A DNA stretch of 32,493 nucleotides from positions 1 through 32,493 of the forward strand of contig DASPUH010000125.1 of NCBI GenBank assembly GCA_035622975.1. The letters run 5' to 3'. The stretch is from DASPUH01 sp035622975 (GTDB lineage: Bacteria > Chloroflexota > Limnocylindria > Limnocylindrales > CSP1-4). Below the pieces are notes generated by a model, which was not told the DNA's origin, made no database searches, and saw nothing but the letters and a program-made list of their open reading frames with translations. The position numbers and the translations under genes were made by a program. Positions 16,104 through 24,737 of the stretch are shown here, one piece after another (positions within the stretch are counted from its first letter, which is position 1; every line of letters begins with the position of its first letter).

Positions 16104-16918
16104 GGCACGCCGGCGTTCGCGCGGCCTGGCCCAGCATGGACTTCCTGGCCCGAGGCGACGATGAGCTCGCCGACCAGCGAGCTCAGCATCTCGTGCACCT
16201 CAGGGCTCAGCCCGGGGTCGGTGATGAGCACGTCGGCCTGGTTGAGGGCCACGATCGTGCTCAGGCCGACCACGCCCCACTTGGTATGGTCGGCCACGAC
16301 GACGAGGCGGCGGGCCGCCTCGACGAGCACCCGATCCGTCTCGGCCTCGAGCAGGTTGGGCGTGGTGAACCCCGACCGGGCATCCATCCCGTGGACGCCC
16401 ATGAAGGCCAGGTCAAGGTGGACGCTCTGCAGCGCGGCGACCGCGAACGGCCCGACCAGGGCGTCCGAGGGGGTGCGCACGCCGCCCGTGAGGATGATCG
16501 TCTGGTCACCGCGTGCGGCCTGATGGAGGACGTCGGCGACCGGTGGCGAGTTGGTGACCACGGTCAGGCCGGGCATGGCCACCAGGCGCTGGGCGATGGC
16601 GTATGTCGTCGTGCCGGCCGAGATGCCGATGGCCATGCCCGGCTCGACCAGCGCCACGGCGGCGTCGGCGATGGCGCCCTTCTCGCCGAGCTGGAGGGTC
16701 GACTTGGCGACGAACCCCGGCTCGAACATGGCCGAGCCGACGAGCGACGTCGCTCCACCGTGCACCTTCTCCAGCAGCCCTCGTTCGTGCAGGTACTCCA
16801 GGTCGCGCCGGATGGTCATGTCCGAGACGCCCAGGTCGCGCACGAGATCGGCCACGCGCACGCCGCCGTCTTCTCGCACCCGCTCGATGATGTAGGCCTG
16901 ACGCTGCCGGGCTAGCAT
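16100..16918 (-). CDS. DeoR/GlpR-family sugar-responsive transcription regulator
   Basis: 272 residues. The N-terminal helix-turn-helix (about 20-45: VRVADLVRDLGVSDMTIRRDLEYL) followed by LLEKVHGGA is diagnostic of the DeoR family. The C-terminal sugar-phosphate-binding (DeoRC, isomerase-like) domain includes GEKGAIADAAVALVEPG, GISAGTTTYAIAQ, LTVVTNSPPVA, ILTGG and ADHTKWG. These repressors usually release DNA on binding a phosphorylated sugar intermediate; galactose 1-phosphate or tagatose-type phosphates are plausible here, unproven. I chose the ATG at 16918 because GGAGG precedes it and the conserved family start MLARQRQAYI follows. A longer frame from 17065 would run through the promoter region. 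It heads the leftward unit with galT and galM and is divergent from the ABC importer. Confidence 0.93.
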   Translation of the reverse strand: MLARQRQAYIIERVREDGGVRVADLVRDLGVSDMTIRRDLEYLHERGLLEKVHGGATSLVGSAMFEPGFVAKSTLQLGEKGAIADAAVALVEPGMAIGISAGTTTYAIAQRLVAMPGLTVVTNSPPVADVLHQAARGDQTIILTGGVRTPSDALVGPFAVAALQSVHLDLAFMGVHGMDARSGFTTPNLLEAETDRVLVEAARRLVVVADHTKWGVVGLSTIVALNQADVLITDPGLSPEVHEMLSSLVGELIVASGQEVHAGPGRANAGVP

Positions 16919-17027
16919 CTCGCCTCCGTGTCCCCGGTCCGCCGCCAGTCGGTCGCCGGATCCCTCAAGAGTGCCCACGTCGACGTCCGAAGTCAACGTC
17001 GCCGCCCTGCGAAATCGGGGCTTCATG

Positions 17028-17043
17028 TGTGAACGTATTGACA
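17028..17043. promoter_or_regulatory. Candidate operator overlapping the importer promoter -35
   Basis: TGTGAACGTATTGACA is a partial palindrome (TGTnAAnnnnTTnACA, five of eight pairs matching) that covers the -35 hexamer of the importer promoter. It is a reasonable binding site for the divergently encoded DeoR-type repressor. Only one copy is clear, so confidence is low. Confidence 0.35.
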
Positions 17044-17065
17044 GCGACGACGGAAAGTCTACCAT
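17038..17065 (+). promoter_or_regulatory. Predicted sigma70-type promoter of the ABC importer operon
   Basis: TTGACA at 17038-17043 is a perfect -35; TACCAT at 17060-17065 follows after 16 bases as a 4/6 -10. The local sequence is clearly richer in A and T than its surroundings. The resulting leader would be about 70 bases. A second possible extended -10 (TGGTATTGT) lies further down, at about 17084-17092. Confidence 0.5.
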
Positions 17066-17130
17066 CCGTGGTGGGTCTATGTCTGGTATTGTTTAGAACC
17101 GATACTCGAGACTACCCAAGCCGCTCGACA

Positions 17131-17138
17131 GGAGGAGG
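17131..17138 (+). promoter_or_regulatory. Strong ribosome binding site of the substrate-binding lipoprotein
   Basis: GGAGGAGG directly before GAC and at short distance from the ATG at 17141 is the strongest Shine-Dalgarno in the window, in keeping with the high expression expected for a binding protein. Confidence 0.8.
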
Positions 17139-17140
17139 AC

Positions 17141-18571
17141 ATGGCGAACCCCATGGCGCCCCAGCGATCCTCGCCCGCGGAGACCGGCCCAGCCGGTCTG
17201 TCGCGGCGCGATGTGCTCAAGGGCATGGCAGCGGTAGCCGGCACGGCTGGCATCGCCAGCTTCCTGGCTGCCTGTGGCTCGTCGGCCACCGCGACACCCA
17301 CGGCCCCGGCGGCGACGTCGACGCCCGGCGCGGCCACCCCGACCCCGCCCGCCTCCGTGGCGGCCGGTTACGTGACCCTGGGCAGCAACCACTCCGATGC
17401 CAGCGAGGCCAAGGGCATGGCGGCCATCGATGCCGCCTTCACCCAGGCGAGCGGCATCGCCACCAAGCTCAACACGGTCGACCACGACACGTTCCAGAAC
17501 CAGCTGACGCCGTACCTCAAGGGCACGCCGCAGGACGTCTTCACCTGGTTCTCCGGGTTCCGCATGCGGTTCTTCGCCGCCCAGGGCCTGGTCACCGCGA
17601 TCGACGACGTGTGGGCCTCGGTCAAGAGCAACTTCACGAGCGCCTTCGCGACCGCCGTGACCGGCGACGATGGCAAGGTCTACGGCATCCCCGTCGACTA
17701 CTACCCGTGGGCGGTCTTCTACCGCAAGAGCGTCTTCTCAGCCGGCGGGTATACGGTCCCCACGACCTGGGACGACTACAAGACCCTGTGCGCGAAGATG
17801 CAGTCGGACGGCCTGATCCCCATCACCTTCGGTGACAAGGACGGCTGGCCGGCGATGGGCACCTTCGACATCATCAACCTGCGCCTCAACGGCTACGACT
17901 TCCACACCGGGCTGCTGACCGGCAAGCAGAAGTGGACCGACCCCAAGGTCACGGCCGTCTTCCAGAAATGGGCGGAGATCATGCCGTACCACGACAAGGC
18001 CTATGCCGGCCTGACGTGGGAGAAGGCGACCGACACCCTGATCCAGAAGAAGTCGGGCATGTTCACGTTCGGCCTCTTCCTGACCGGCGAGTTCTCGACC
18101 TCCGGTACACCGGCCGACCTGGACGACCTGGACATGTTCCCGTACCCGACGATGGGCACGGCCTATGACGCCGAGATGGCGCTTGACGCGCCGATCGACA
18201 TCTGGATGATGAGCGCCAACTCGCCGACCCTCCAGCAGGACATGGCCAACGCCAAGGCCTACCTGGAGTTCTTCGCCAAGGGTGCGACCCAGGGGCTCAT
18301 GTTCCAGAACCAGCCGGGCTTCATCCCGACCGCGAACGATGCCGACACGAGCAGCTACTCCGCCCTCCAGAAGAAGGCGGTCCAGCTGGTCAGTTCGGCC
18401 CAGAAGATCACGCAGTTCCTCGATCGCGACTCGCGGCCCGACTTCGCGGGAGCCCAGGGCATGCAGGCCTTCCTGCAGACCTTCCTCAAGAACCCGACCG
18501 CGGACACGACCTCCCTGCAGACACAGATGCAGGCGTACTGGGATCAGCTGCCGCCCTATGCCGGTTCCTGA
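17141..18571 (+). CDS. ABC sugar importer, substrate-binding lipoprotein (CUT1 family)
   Basis: 476 residues. The N-terminus carries a twin-arginine motif (SRRDVLKGMA, residues 21-30), a hydrophobic stretch and the lipobox SFLAAC with Cys45, so it is probably exported by Tat and lipid-anchored outside the membrane. A Ser/Thr/Pro/Ala linker follows to about residue 75, then a family-1 solute-binding fold (NQLTPYLKGTPQDVFTWFSG, YGIPVDYYPWAVFYRKSVF, PTTWDDYKTLCAKM, YLEFFAKGATQG). It is the first gene of the rightward importer operon, next to galK, lacZ and an alpha-galactosidase, so lactose, galacto-oligosaccharides or raffinose-type sugars are likely ligands (inference). The start is fixed by a strong ribosome binding site. 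Confidence 0.93.
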   Translation: MANPMAPQRSSPAETGPAGLSRRDVLKGMAAVAGTAGIASFLAACGSSATATPTAPAATSTPGAATPTPPASVAAGYVTLGSNHSDASEAKGMAAIDAAFTQASGIATKLNTVDHDTFQNQLTPYLKGTPQDVFTWFSGFRMRFFAAQGLVTAIDDVWASVKSNFTSAFATAVTGDDGKVYGIPVDYYPWAVFYRKSVFSAGGYTVPTTWDDYKTLCAKMQSDGLIPITFGDKDGWPAMGTFDIINLRLNGYDFHTGLLTGKQKWTDPKVTAVFQKWAEIMPYHDKAYAGLTWEKATDTLIQKKSGMFTFGLFLTGEFSTSGTPADLDDLDMFPYPTMGTAYDAEMALDAPIDIWMMSANSPTLQQDMANAKAYLEFFAKGATQGLMFQNQPGFIPTANDADTSSYSALQKKAVQLVSSAQKITQFLDRDSRPDFAGAQGMQAFLQTFLKNPTADTTSLQTQMQAYWDQLPPYAGS

Positions 18572-18592
18572 CATGGTCCGGCGCGGTCCTGC

Positions 18593-19558
18593 ATGACCGA
18601 CCTCGCCCCCGCCTCGCCGGCCAGCCCCGGTGGCGCGGGGGCGAACCATATCCGCCCCCGGCGGGGGCGCCTGAGTCTGCTGTCTCGCCGGGACAAGGTC
18701 GTCCTGGGCCTGATGATCGGGGTCCCCACGTTCCTGGACCTCGTGTTCATCTGGCTGCCCACGCTGGCCTCGATCGGCCTGTCACTGACGAACTGGAACG
18801 GCGCCACCGCCCTGACGGCCAAGAACTTCGTGGGCCTCAAGAACTACCAGTTCCTGTTCACGTCCTACATCCCGTTCTGGCCGGCCGTCGCGCACAACCT
18901 CATCTGGCTGCTCTTCTTCGTCTGCGTCGCGACGCCGCTGGGCATCTTCTTCGCCGTGCTGCTTGATCGCGAGCTGCGCGGCAGCGTCATCTACCAGAAC
19001 GTCTTCTACCTGCCCGTGGTGCTCTCGCTGGTCATCGTCGGCTTCATCTGGGAGCTGCAGTACGCGCCGACCGACGGCTTCATCAACGGCGTCCTGGGGC
19101 GCACGGGACAGGACAACCTGATCGACTGGCTGGGCAACCCCGCCATCAACATCTGGGCCGTCGTGGTGGCCGCCAGCTGGCGCCACGTGGGCTACATCAT
19201 GGTGCTGTACCTGGCCGGCCTGAAGAGCGTGGACCCGGGCCTGCGGGAGGCCGCCGCCATCGACGGCGCCGGCGAGCGCCAGATCTTCTTCCGGGTCGTC
19301 TTCCCGGTGATGGCGCCCATCAACGTGATCATCGTCGTGGTGACGGTCATCGAGTCACTGCGAGCGTTCGACCTGGCGTTCATCATCAATCAGGGCACCA
19401 ACGGCCTGGAGCTGCTGTCCACGCTCATCACCAACAACAGCCTCAGCGAGGCCAGCCTCATCGGCTTCGGCTCGGCCATCGCCGTGGTGCTGCTCACGAT
19501 CTCCCTCGTCCCGATCGTCATCTTCCTCACGCGCGTGATGCGGGACCAGACGGCATGA
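18593..19558 (+). CDS. ABC sugar importer permease 1 (MalF/LacF type)
   Basis: 321-residue inner-membrane permease with about six hydrophobic segments (for example 37-65, 100-125, 135-155, 186-208, 238-262 and one near the C-terminus). The cytoplasmic EAA loop reads REAAAIDGAGERQIFFRVVFP (about 218-238), the contact site for the transporter ATPase. LSLTNWNG early in the protein is typical of CUT1 permeases. It begins 21 bases after the binding protein gene and overlaps the second permease as ATGA. The start ATG lacks a good Shine-Dalgarno, so translation may depend on the upstream gene. Confidence 0.93.
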   Translation: MTDLAPASPASPGGAGANHIRPRRGRLSLLSRRDKVVLGLMIGVPTFLDLVFIWLPTLASIGLSLTNWNGATALTAKNFVGLKNYQFLFTSYIPFWPAVAHNLIWLLFFVCVATPLGIFFAVLLDRELRGSVIYQNVFYLPVVLSLVIVGFIWELQYAPTDGFINGVLGRTGQDNLIDWLGNPAINIWAVVVAASWRHVGYIMVLYLAGLKSVDPGLREAAAIDGAGERQIFFRVVFPVMAPINVIIVVVTVIESLRAFDLAFIINQGTNGLELLSTLITNNSLSEASLIGFGSAIAVVLLTISLVPIVIFLTRVMRDQTA

Positions 19559-20457
19559 GCGCGTCGATGGTCGCGACCGCCGCTCCGGCGCCGCCCCGCC
19601 GTCGCGTGAAGCGCAGCCGGATGGCCCTCCACGCCTTCCTGATCGTGGTCTGCTCGATCTGGATCTTCCCCCTGTTGTGGGCCGTCTACATCTCCCTGCG
19701 GCCCCTGGGCGACACGGCCCTCCACGGCGACTTCTCGCTGCCGTCGACGCTGAACTTCCAGAACTTCATCGACGCGTGGAACCAGGCGAACCTGCCCTAC
19801 TACTACCTCAACACCCTGATCGTGGCCGTGCCCGCGGTGGCCATCACGCTGTTCCTCTCCTCGATGCTGGCCTTCGCCCTGACCCGCGCCGCATCACGGT
19901 TCAACCTGTTCATGCTGCTGCTGTTCACGGCCGGCAACCTGCTCCCGCCGCAGGTCATCATCGTGCCGCTCTACACGCTCTACCTGCACATCCCGATCCC
20001 CCATCCGCTCAGCGACAACGGCATCCTGTACGACCAGTACCTCGGCATCATCCTCATCCACGTCGTCTTCCAGACCGGCTTCTGCGTCTTCGTTTTGAGC
20101 AACTACATGCGCACCCTGCCGCACGAGCTCACCGAGGCGGCCATCGTGGACGGGGCGGGCATCGCCACGATCTACCGGCACGTCATCCTGCCGCTCTGCC
20201 GGCCGGCCCTGGCGGCGCTCGCGACCCTGGAGTTCACCTTCATCTACAACGATTTCTTCTGGGCCCTGCTGCTGATCGAGACCGGCTCGAAGCGGCCCAT
20301 CACGAGTGCGCTCAACAACCTGCAGGGGCAGTTCTTCACCAACAACAACCTGCTGGCCGCAGCCTCGCTGCTGGTGGCCATCCCCACGGTCATCGTCTAC
20401 CTGATCTTCCGGCGCCAGTTCGTGCGCGGGCTGACGCTCGGCGCGACCAAGGGGTGA
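19555..20457 (+). CDS. ABC sugar importer permease 2 (MalG/LacG type)
   Basis: 300 residues, six predicted membrane spans, short N-terminal tail before the first span (about 25-48). The EAA loop ELTEAAIVDGAGIATIYRHV (about 191-210) matches the MalG class. The start overlaps the stop of permease 1 (ATGA). No ATP-binding subunit follows: the next gene is galK on the other strand. CUT1 importers in many bacteria share one ATPase encoded elsewhere, so a distant MsmK/UgpC-like protein is expected. Confidence 0.93.
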   Translation: MSASMVATAAPAPPRRRVKRSRMALHAFLIVVCSIWIFPLLWAVYISLRPLGDTALHGDFSLPSTLNFQNFIDAWNQANLPYYYLNTLIVAVPAVAITLFLSSMLAFALTRAASRFNLFMLLLFTAGNLLPPQVIIVPLYTLYLHIPIPHPLSDNGILYDQYLGIILIHVVFQTGFCVFVLSNYMRTLPHELTEAAIVDGAGIATIYRHVILPLCRPALAALATLEFTFIYNDFFWALLLIETGSKRPITSALNNLQGQFFTNNNLLAAASLLVAIPTVIVYLIFRRQFVRGLTLGATKG

Positions 20458-20459
20458 CT

Positions 20460-20478
20460 CGGCGGGCGCGGTCCGCCG
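20460..20478. terminator. Small hairpin between convergent permease and galK genes
   Basis: CGGCGG and CCGCCG form a six-pair stem with a seven-base loop in the 38-bp gap between two converging stops. It could serve as a bidirectional terminator, but there is no T tract on either side. Confidence 0.3.
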
Positions 20479-20495
20479 CATCCGGCTGGCGCGCG

Positions 20496-21668
20496 TCAGG
20501 CCGTCAGCCAGCCCGCGCCCGCGACCGGTTCGAGGGGGATCAGGCGAGCCTGGCGCCCTGTGAGGGGCCCGTAGGCGCGGTCGACGCCGGCCCGGAGGCG
20601 TCCCACCGCGCCGCGCTCCACGAGGTTGATGGTGGAGCCTCCGAAGCCGCCGCCGGTCATGCGTGCGGCGGCCACGCCGGGGGTCGCGCCGGCGATGCCG
20701 ACGAGGGCGTCCAGTTCGGGCGTACTGATCTCGAAGTCGTCGCGCATGCTGGCGTGGCTGGCCGCCCACAACTCACCCACGGCCGCCAGGTCGTCCGCCG
20801 CGAAGGCGTCCGCGGTGGCCAGGACGCGGGCGTTCTCCGTCACCACGTGACGCGCCCGGCGGAAGGCGACGTCGTCCAGCCGCCCCCGTCCGCGGGCCAG
20901 GAGGGCGAGGTCGACGTCGCGCAGGGTGCGGACGCCCTGGTCCAGCCCGGCGAGGGCCGCGACCGCGCGCTCACACTCGTCCCGGCGGTCGTTGTAGGCC
21001 GACCCGGCGGCCAGTTCGTGCGGCAGGCCCGAGTGGATGACGACCAGCTGGTGTGTCGCAAGGGGCAGCGGGATCTCGCGCCACGTCAGGTCGCGGCAGT
21101 CGAAGAGGAGCGCCGCCCGGGCCACCCCGTGGGCCACGGCGAACTGGTCCATCAGGCCGGATCGCACGCCGACGTAGCCGTTCTCCGCCCGCTGGCAGAT
21201 GCGGGCCAGCGTCAGCGGGTCCACGCGCGGGCCCGACGGCCCGCAGAGGGCCCACGCGGCCGCCAGCTCCAGCGCCGCGGACGACGACAGGCCGGCACCC
21301 TGCGGCAGGTCGGACGCGAGAACGCCGGTGAAGGCGGTCAGCGGCTGCCCGGCCCGCCCGAGCTCGAGCGCGGTGCCTGCCAGGTAGTCGATCCAGTCAT
21401 GTTCCGGGGGCCCGATGCGGCCCAGCGTGAAACGTCCGGTCCGGCCGTCAGCGGCGAGCGTGACTCGCACCTCGGCACCGGCCGTGGCGATGAACGCGAG
21501 GCGGATCTCCAGGTCGATGGCGACGGGCATGACCAGGCCGGCGTTGTAGTCCGTGTGCTCGCCGATCAGGTTCACCCGGCCCGGCGCGCGGACCACCACG
21601 GCGTCCGACAGGTCGCGGCCAGGTCCGGCGGCCTCGGCGAGGCGGGCGAGCAGCAAGGTCCGGTCCAT
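20496..21668 (-). CDS. galK: Galactokinase
   Basis: Phosphorylates alpha-galactose to galactose 1-phosphate. The 390-residue GHMP kinase has the galactokinase signature GRVNLIGEHTDYN (30-42), the ATP loop PQGAGLSSSAALE (122-134), catalytic Asp174 in GLMDQF and the C-terminal GHMP motif RMTGGGFGGS. The ATG at 21668 is chosen because family similarity begins directly after it; a longer frame upstream would overlap the lacZ start region. The gene stands alone on the minus strand, convergent with the importer and divergent from lacZ, rather than joining galT-galM. It can therefore be controlled separately. Confidence 0.95.
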   Translation of the reverse strand: MDRTLLLARLAEAAGPGRDLSDAVVVRAPGRVNLIGEHTDYNAGLVMPVAIDLEIRLAFIATAGAEVRVTLAADGRTGRFTLGRIGPPEHDWIDYLAGTALELGRAGQPLTAFTGVLASDLPQGAGLSSSAALELAAAWALCGPSGPRVDPLTLARICQRAENGYVGVRSGLMDQFAVAHGVARAALLFDCRDLTWREIPLPLATHQLVVIHSGLPHELAAGSAYNDRRDECERAVAALAGLDQGVRTLRDVDLALLARGRGRLDDVAFRRARHVVTENARVLATADAFAADDLAAVGELWAASHASMRDDFEISTPELDALVGIAGATPGVAAARMTGGGFGGSTINLVERGAVGRLRAGVDRAYGPLTGRQARLIPLEPVAGAGWLTA

Positions 21669-21715
21669 CGTCGCAAGCGTACGGTGCGGGCCGCCGGTCC
21701 GTGGCGGGTTCGAGC
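21669..21715. promoter_or_regulatory. Divergent galK/lacZ promoter spacer
   Basis: This 47-bp spacer must hold the start signals for both genes unless lacZ begins further upstream at 21701. It contains an inverted CGCA-9-TGCG (21672-21688), a possible but weak regulator site. No convincing -35/-10 pair could be recognised. Confidence 0.25.
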
Positions 21716-24700
21716 GTGAGCCCGCCACCGTGGATCGTCCCCGAGCTGACCGGCGCAGGCCGCGTGCCCATGCACAGCGTGCCCCACCTTGACCGGGTGG
21801 AGCTGGACGGCCTCTGGCGCTTCCAGCTGCTGCATCGGCCCGAGGCACCCCTGGCCGAGACGTGGGCGGAGGCGGAGGTCCCGGGTTGCTGGACGATGCA
21901 GGGTACGTTCGACAAGCCGCACTACACGAACATCCAGATGCCGTTTCCCGGGCTCCCCCCGTCGATACCGGCGGAGAACCCGACCGGGGTCTACGAACGG
22001 ACCGCCGACGTGCCGGCCGCGTGGTCCGGCCGGCGGATCGTCCTCCACGTCGGCGCCGCGGAGAGCGTCCTCCTCACCGAGGTCAACGGCCGCGAGGTCG
22101 GCTTCAGCAAGGACTCACACCTGGCCGCCGAGTTCGACGTCACGGCCTTCGTGACGCCCGGCCCCAACCGGATACGCCTGACCGTCGTCAAGTGGTCGGA
22201 CGCCACGTACATCGAGGACCAGGACCAGTGGTGGCACGGCGGGATCACGCGCTCGGTGTACCTGTACGCCACCGGGATGGCCTACCTGGCGGACATCCGC
22301 GCCGTGCCGGGCCTGGACGTCGACCTCGCCACGGGTACGCTCGACGTCGCGGTGCAGGTGGAGTGGGCCGGCACGACCTCGGCCGAGGGCTGGCAGGTGG
22401 CCGTCAGCGTGCAGGACGGGCCGGTCACCGTCGCCCGCCTGGAGGGCGGCGTACCGGGCGGCGAAGCGCACGAGGAGGGCCGCACGAGCCCGGCGGAGCG
22501 CGACCTGGTCGAGCACCGAGCTGCAGGCGGGGCGCTCGACGCGCGCGTGCGCGACATCGTGCTCCCGCCGATCATGGCTCGGCTCGTGCCGCCGACGCCA
22601 GGGCAGCTGGCAGGCCACCTCACGATCCCCGGCGTCGAGCCGTGGTCAGCAGAGGTGCCGCGGCTCTACGACCTTTTCGTCGTGCTCCGATCGCCCGACG
22701 GCGCGGTCGCCGAAGAGGCTCACCTGCGCGTCGGCTTCCGCCGCACGGAGGTCGTCGGGCGCGATCTGCTGCTCAACGGCCGGCGGGTCCTGCTGCACGG
22801 CGTCAACCGGCACGACTTCGATCCGCACACGGGCCGCGTGGTCAGCGCCGCGTCGATGCGCGCGGACGTGGTCCTGATGAAGCGCTTCGGGTTCAACGCC
22901 GTGCGCACGTCGCACTACCCCAACGACCCTGCCTTCCTCGACCTTTGCGACGAGCTCGGCCTCTACGTCATCGGTGAGGCCGACATCGAGTCGCACGCGT
23001 TCTGGGGCTCGCTGTGCGACGACCCCCGCTACCTGGAGGCCTGGGTCAGCCGCGTCAGCCGCATGGCCCGACGCGACAAGAACCATCCCTCGCTGATCGT
23101 CTGGTCGCTGGGCAACGAGTCCGGCCATGGCGCCAATCACGAGGCGGCCGCCGCCTGGCTCCGCCGCTACGACGGGTCGCGGCCGCTGCACTACGAGGGT
23201 GCCATCCGCTTCGATTGGGCGAGCCCGCAGGACGTGAGCGACATCACCGCGCCGATGTATCCGCCGATCGATTCGTTGGCCACGCACGCCACGAGCGGCC
23301 TGCAGCGGCACCCGCTGATCATGTGCGAGTACTCCCACGCGATGGGCAACAGCAACGGGACGCTGGCCGAATACTGGGACCTCATCGAGCGCACGCCAGG
23401 ACTGCAGGGCGGCTTCATCTGGGAGTGGTTCGACCACGGCCTGGAGCAGCGGCTGCCGGATGGTTCGACTCGATGGGCCTACGGCGGCGACTTCGGTGAC
23501 CGGCCCAACGACGACGACTTCTGCCTCGATGGCCTGCTCTTCCCCGATCGCACGCCGAAGCCCGCCATGTGGGAGCACCGTCACCTCGCGGCGCCCGTGC
23601 GGGCGCGGGCGACGCCGCAGATGCTGGCCGACCGCCTCGTGGAGCTGGAGAACCGCGCCGAGGTGCGGTCGCTGGACTGGCTCACCGCCACCTGGGACCT
23701 GGCCATCGACGGGCGGTCCGTGGCCACCGGGGATCTGCGCCTCCCGCCCGTGGAGCCTGGCGGGCGGGCGCTCGTGGGCGTGCCCTGGCCGGACTCAGCG
23801 CCGGTCGAAGACGGCGAGTGCTGGCTCACCATCCGCTTCCACACGGCCGAAGCCTCCGCCTGGGCGCCGGCCGGGTTTGAAGTCGCGTGGACCCAGTTCC
23901 GGCTGGACCAGCCCGCCGCGCCGGGCCGAGGTCCGGCTGGCCGGGTCGTGCCGCATCCCGAGCCGACCGTGGACACGGCGGGGCTCCTCGTGCATCCGGA
24001 CCTCGCCGTCCCGCCGACCCTCTGCCTGTGGCGCGCGCCGACCGACAACGACCGCATCGGCGGGGTAGCGGCACGCTGGGAGGCATGGGGGTTGGACCGG
24101 CTGACGCGGGAGCTGGTCGACATCGAGCGGGCGGGTGGCTCGCTCGTGGTCCGCTGCGTCTACCGCACCGGGGCGGGCCACCGGGTCCGGCATCGCCAGA
24201 CGCTGCGCGCCCGGCCAGGCGGCGTGATCGAGGTGGGCGAGGAGGCGACGCTGCCGGCCGCCCTGCAGGACGTCGCCCGCGTGGGGACGGTCGGCGAGAT
24301 CGTCGCAGGGCTGGAGGACCTGACGTGGTTCGGCACGGGCCCGCACGAGACGTATCCCGACCGCGCGCGCGGCGGGCTCGTCGGCCGTTGGCACGGCACG
24401 GTGGGCGCGCAGGCCGTGCCGTACATCCGGCCGCAGGAGAACGGCGGCCATGCCGGCGTGCGCTGGCTGGAGTTGCGTGCGGCCGACGGGCGTGGGCTGC
24501 GGCTCGCCCTTGACCAGCCGCGCCAGGCGTCGGTGTCCCACTACCGCGACGTCGACCTGGCGCACGCCCGGCATTTCGGCGAGCTGCGCCCGCGGGCGAC
24601 GACCGTGTTCCACCTGGACGCGGCCCATCGCGGCCTGGGCACGGCGAGCTGCGGTCCCGACACGCTCCCGACCTACCTGGTGGGCCCCGGCCGCTATCGC

Positions 24701-24736
24701 TGGTCGTGGCGCCTCGAGCCGATCGAGCCGGCCTGA
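21716..24736 (+). CDS. lacZ: Beta-galactosidase, glycoside hydrolase family 2
   Basis: About 1006 residues, close to E. coli LacZ. PELTGAGRVPMHS near the N-terminus matches the conserved family start. DQDQWWHGGITRSVYLY, GVNRHDFDPHTGRVV, acid/base Glu468 in LGNESGHG, nucleophile Glu538 in MCEYSHAMGNSNG, FIWEWFDHGL and a C-terminal small-chain domain (FGTGPHETYPDRA, RPQENGGHAGVRWLEL) follow in order. There is no signal peptide, so it hydrolyses imported lactose or galactosides in the cytoplasm. The start is uncertain: GTG at 21716 (used here) or GTG at 21701. The second domain holds a charged stretch (roughly residues 240-290) that looks longer than the E. coli equivalent. It is followed after one base by the alpha-galactosidase. 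Confidence 0.95.
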   Translation: MSPPPWIVPELTGAGRVPMHSVPHLDRVELDGLWRFQLLHRPEAPLAETWAEAEVPGCWTMQGTFDKPHYTNIQMPFPGLPPSIPAENPTGVYERTADVPAAWSGRRIVLHVGAAESVLLTEVNGREVGFSKDSHLAAEFDVTAFVTPGPNRIRLTVVKWSDATYIEDQDQWWHGGITRSVYLYATGMAYLADIRAVPGLDVDLATGTLDVAVQVEWAGTTSAEGWQVAVSVQDGPVTVARLEGGVPGGEAHEEGRTSPAERDLVEHRAAGGALDARVRDIVLPPIMARLVPPTPGQLAGHLTIPGVEPWSAEVPRLYDLFVVLRSPDGAVAEEAHLRVGFRRTEVVGRDLLLNGRRVLLHGVNRHDFDPHTGRVVSAASMRADVVLMKRFGFNAVRTSHYPNDPAFLDLCDELGLYVIGEADIESHAFWGSLCDDPRYLEAWVSRVSRMARRDKNHPSLIVWSLGNESGHGANHEAAAAWLRRYDGSRPLHYEGAIRFDWASPQDVSDITAPMYPPIDSLATHATSGLQRHPLIMCEYSHAMGNSNGTLAEYWDLIERTPGLQGGFIWEWFDHGLEQRLPDGSTRWAYGGDFGDRPNDDDFCLDGLLFPDRTPKPAMWEHRHLAAPVRARATPQMLADRLVELENRAEVRSLDWLTATWDLAIDGRSVATGDLRLPPVEPGGRALVGVPWPDSAPVEDGECWLTIRFHTAEASAWAPAGFEVAWTQFRLDQPAAPGRGPAGRVVPHPEPTVDTAGLLVHPDLAVPPTLCLWRAPTDNDRIGGVAARWEAWGLDRLTRELVDIERAGGSLVVRCVYRTGAGHRVRHRQTLRARPGGVIEVGEEATLPAALQDVARVGTVGEIVAGLEDLTWFGTGPHETYPDRARGGLVGRWHGTVGAQAVPYIRPQENGGHAGVRWLELRAADGRGLRLALDQPRQASVSHYRDVDLAHARHFGELRPRATTVFHLDAAHRGLGTASCGPDTLPTYLVGPGRYRWSWRLEPIEPA

Positions 24737-24737
24737 G

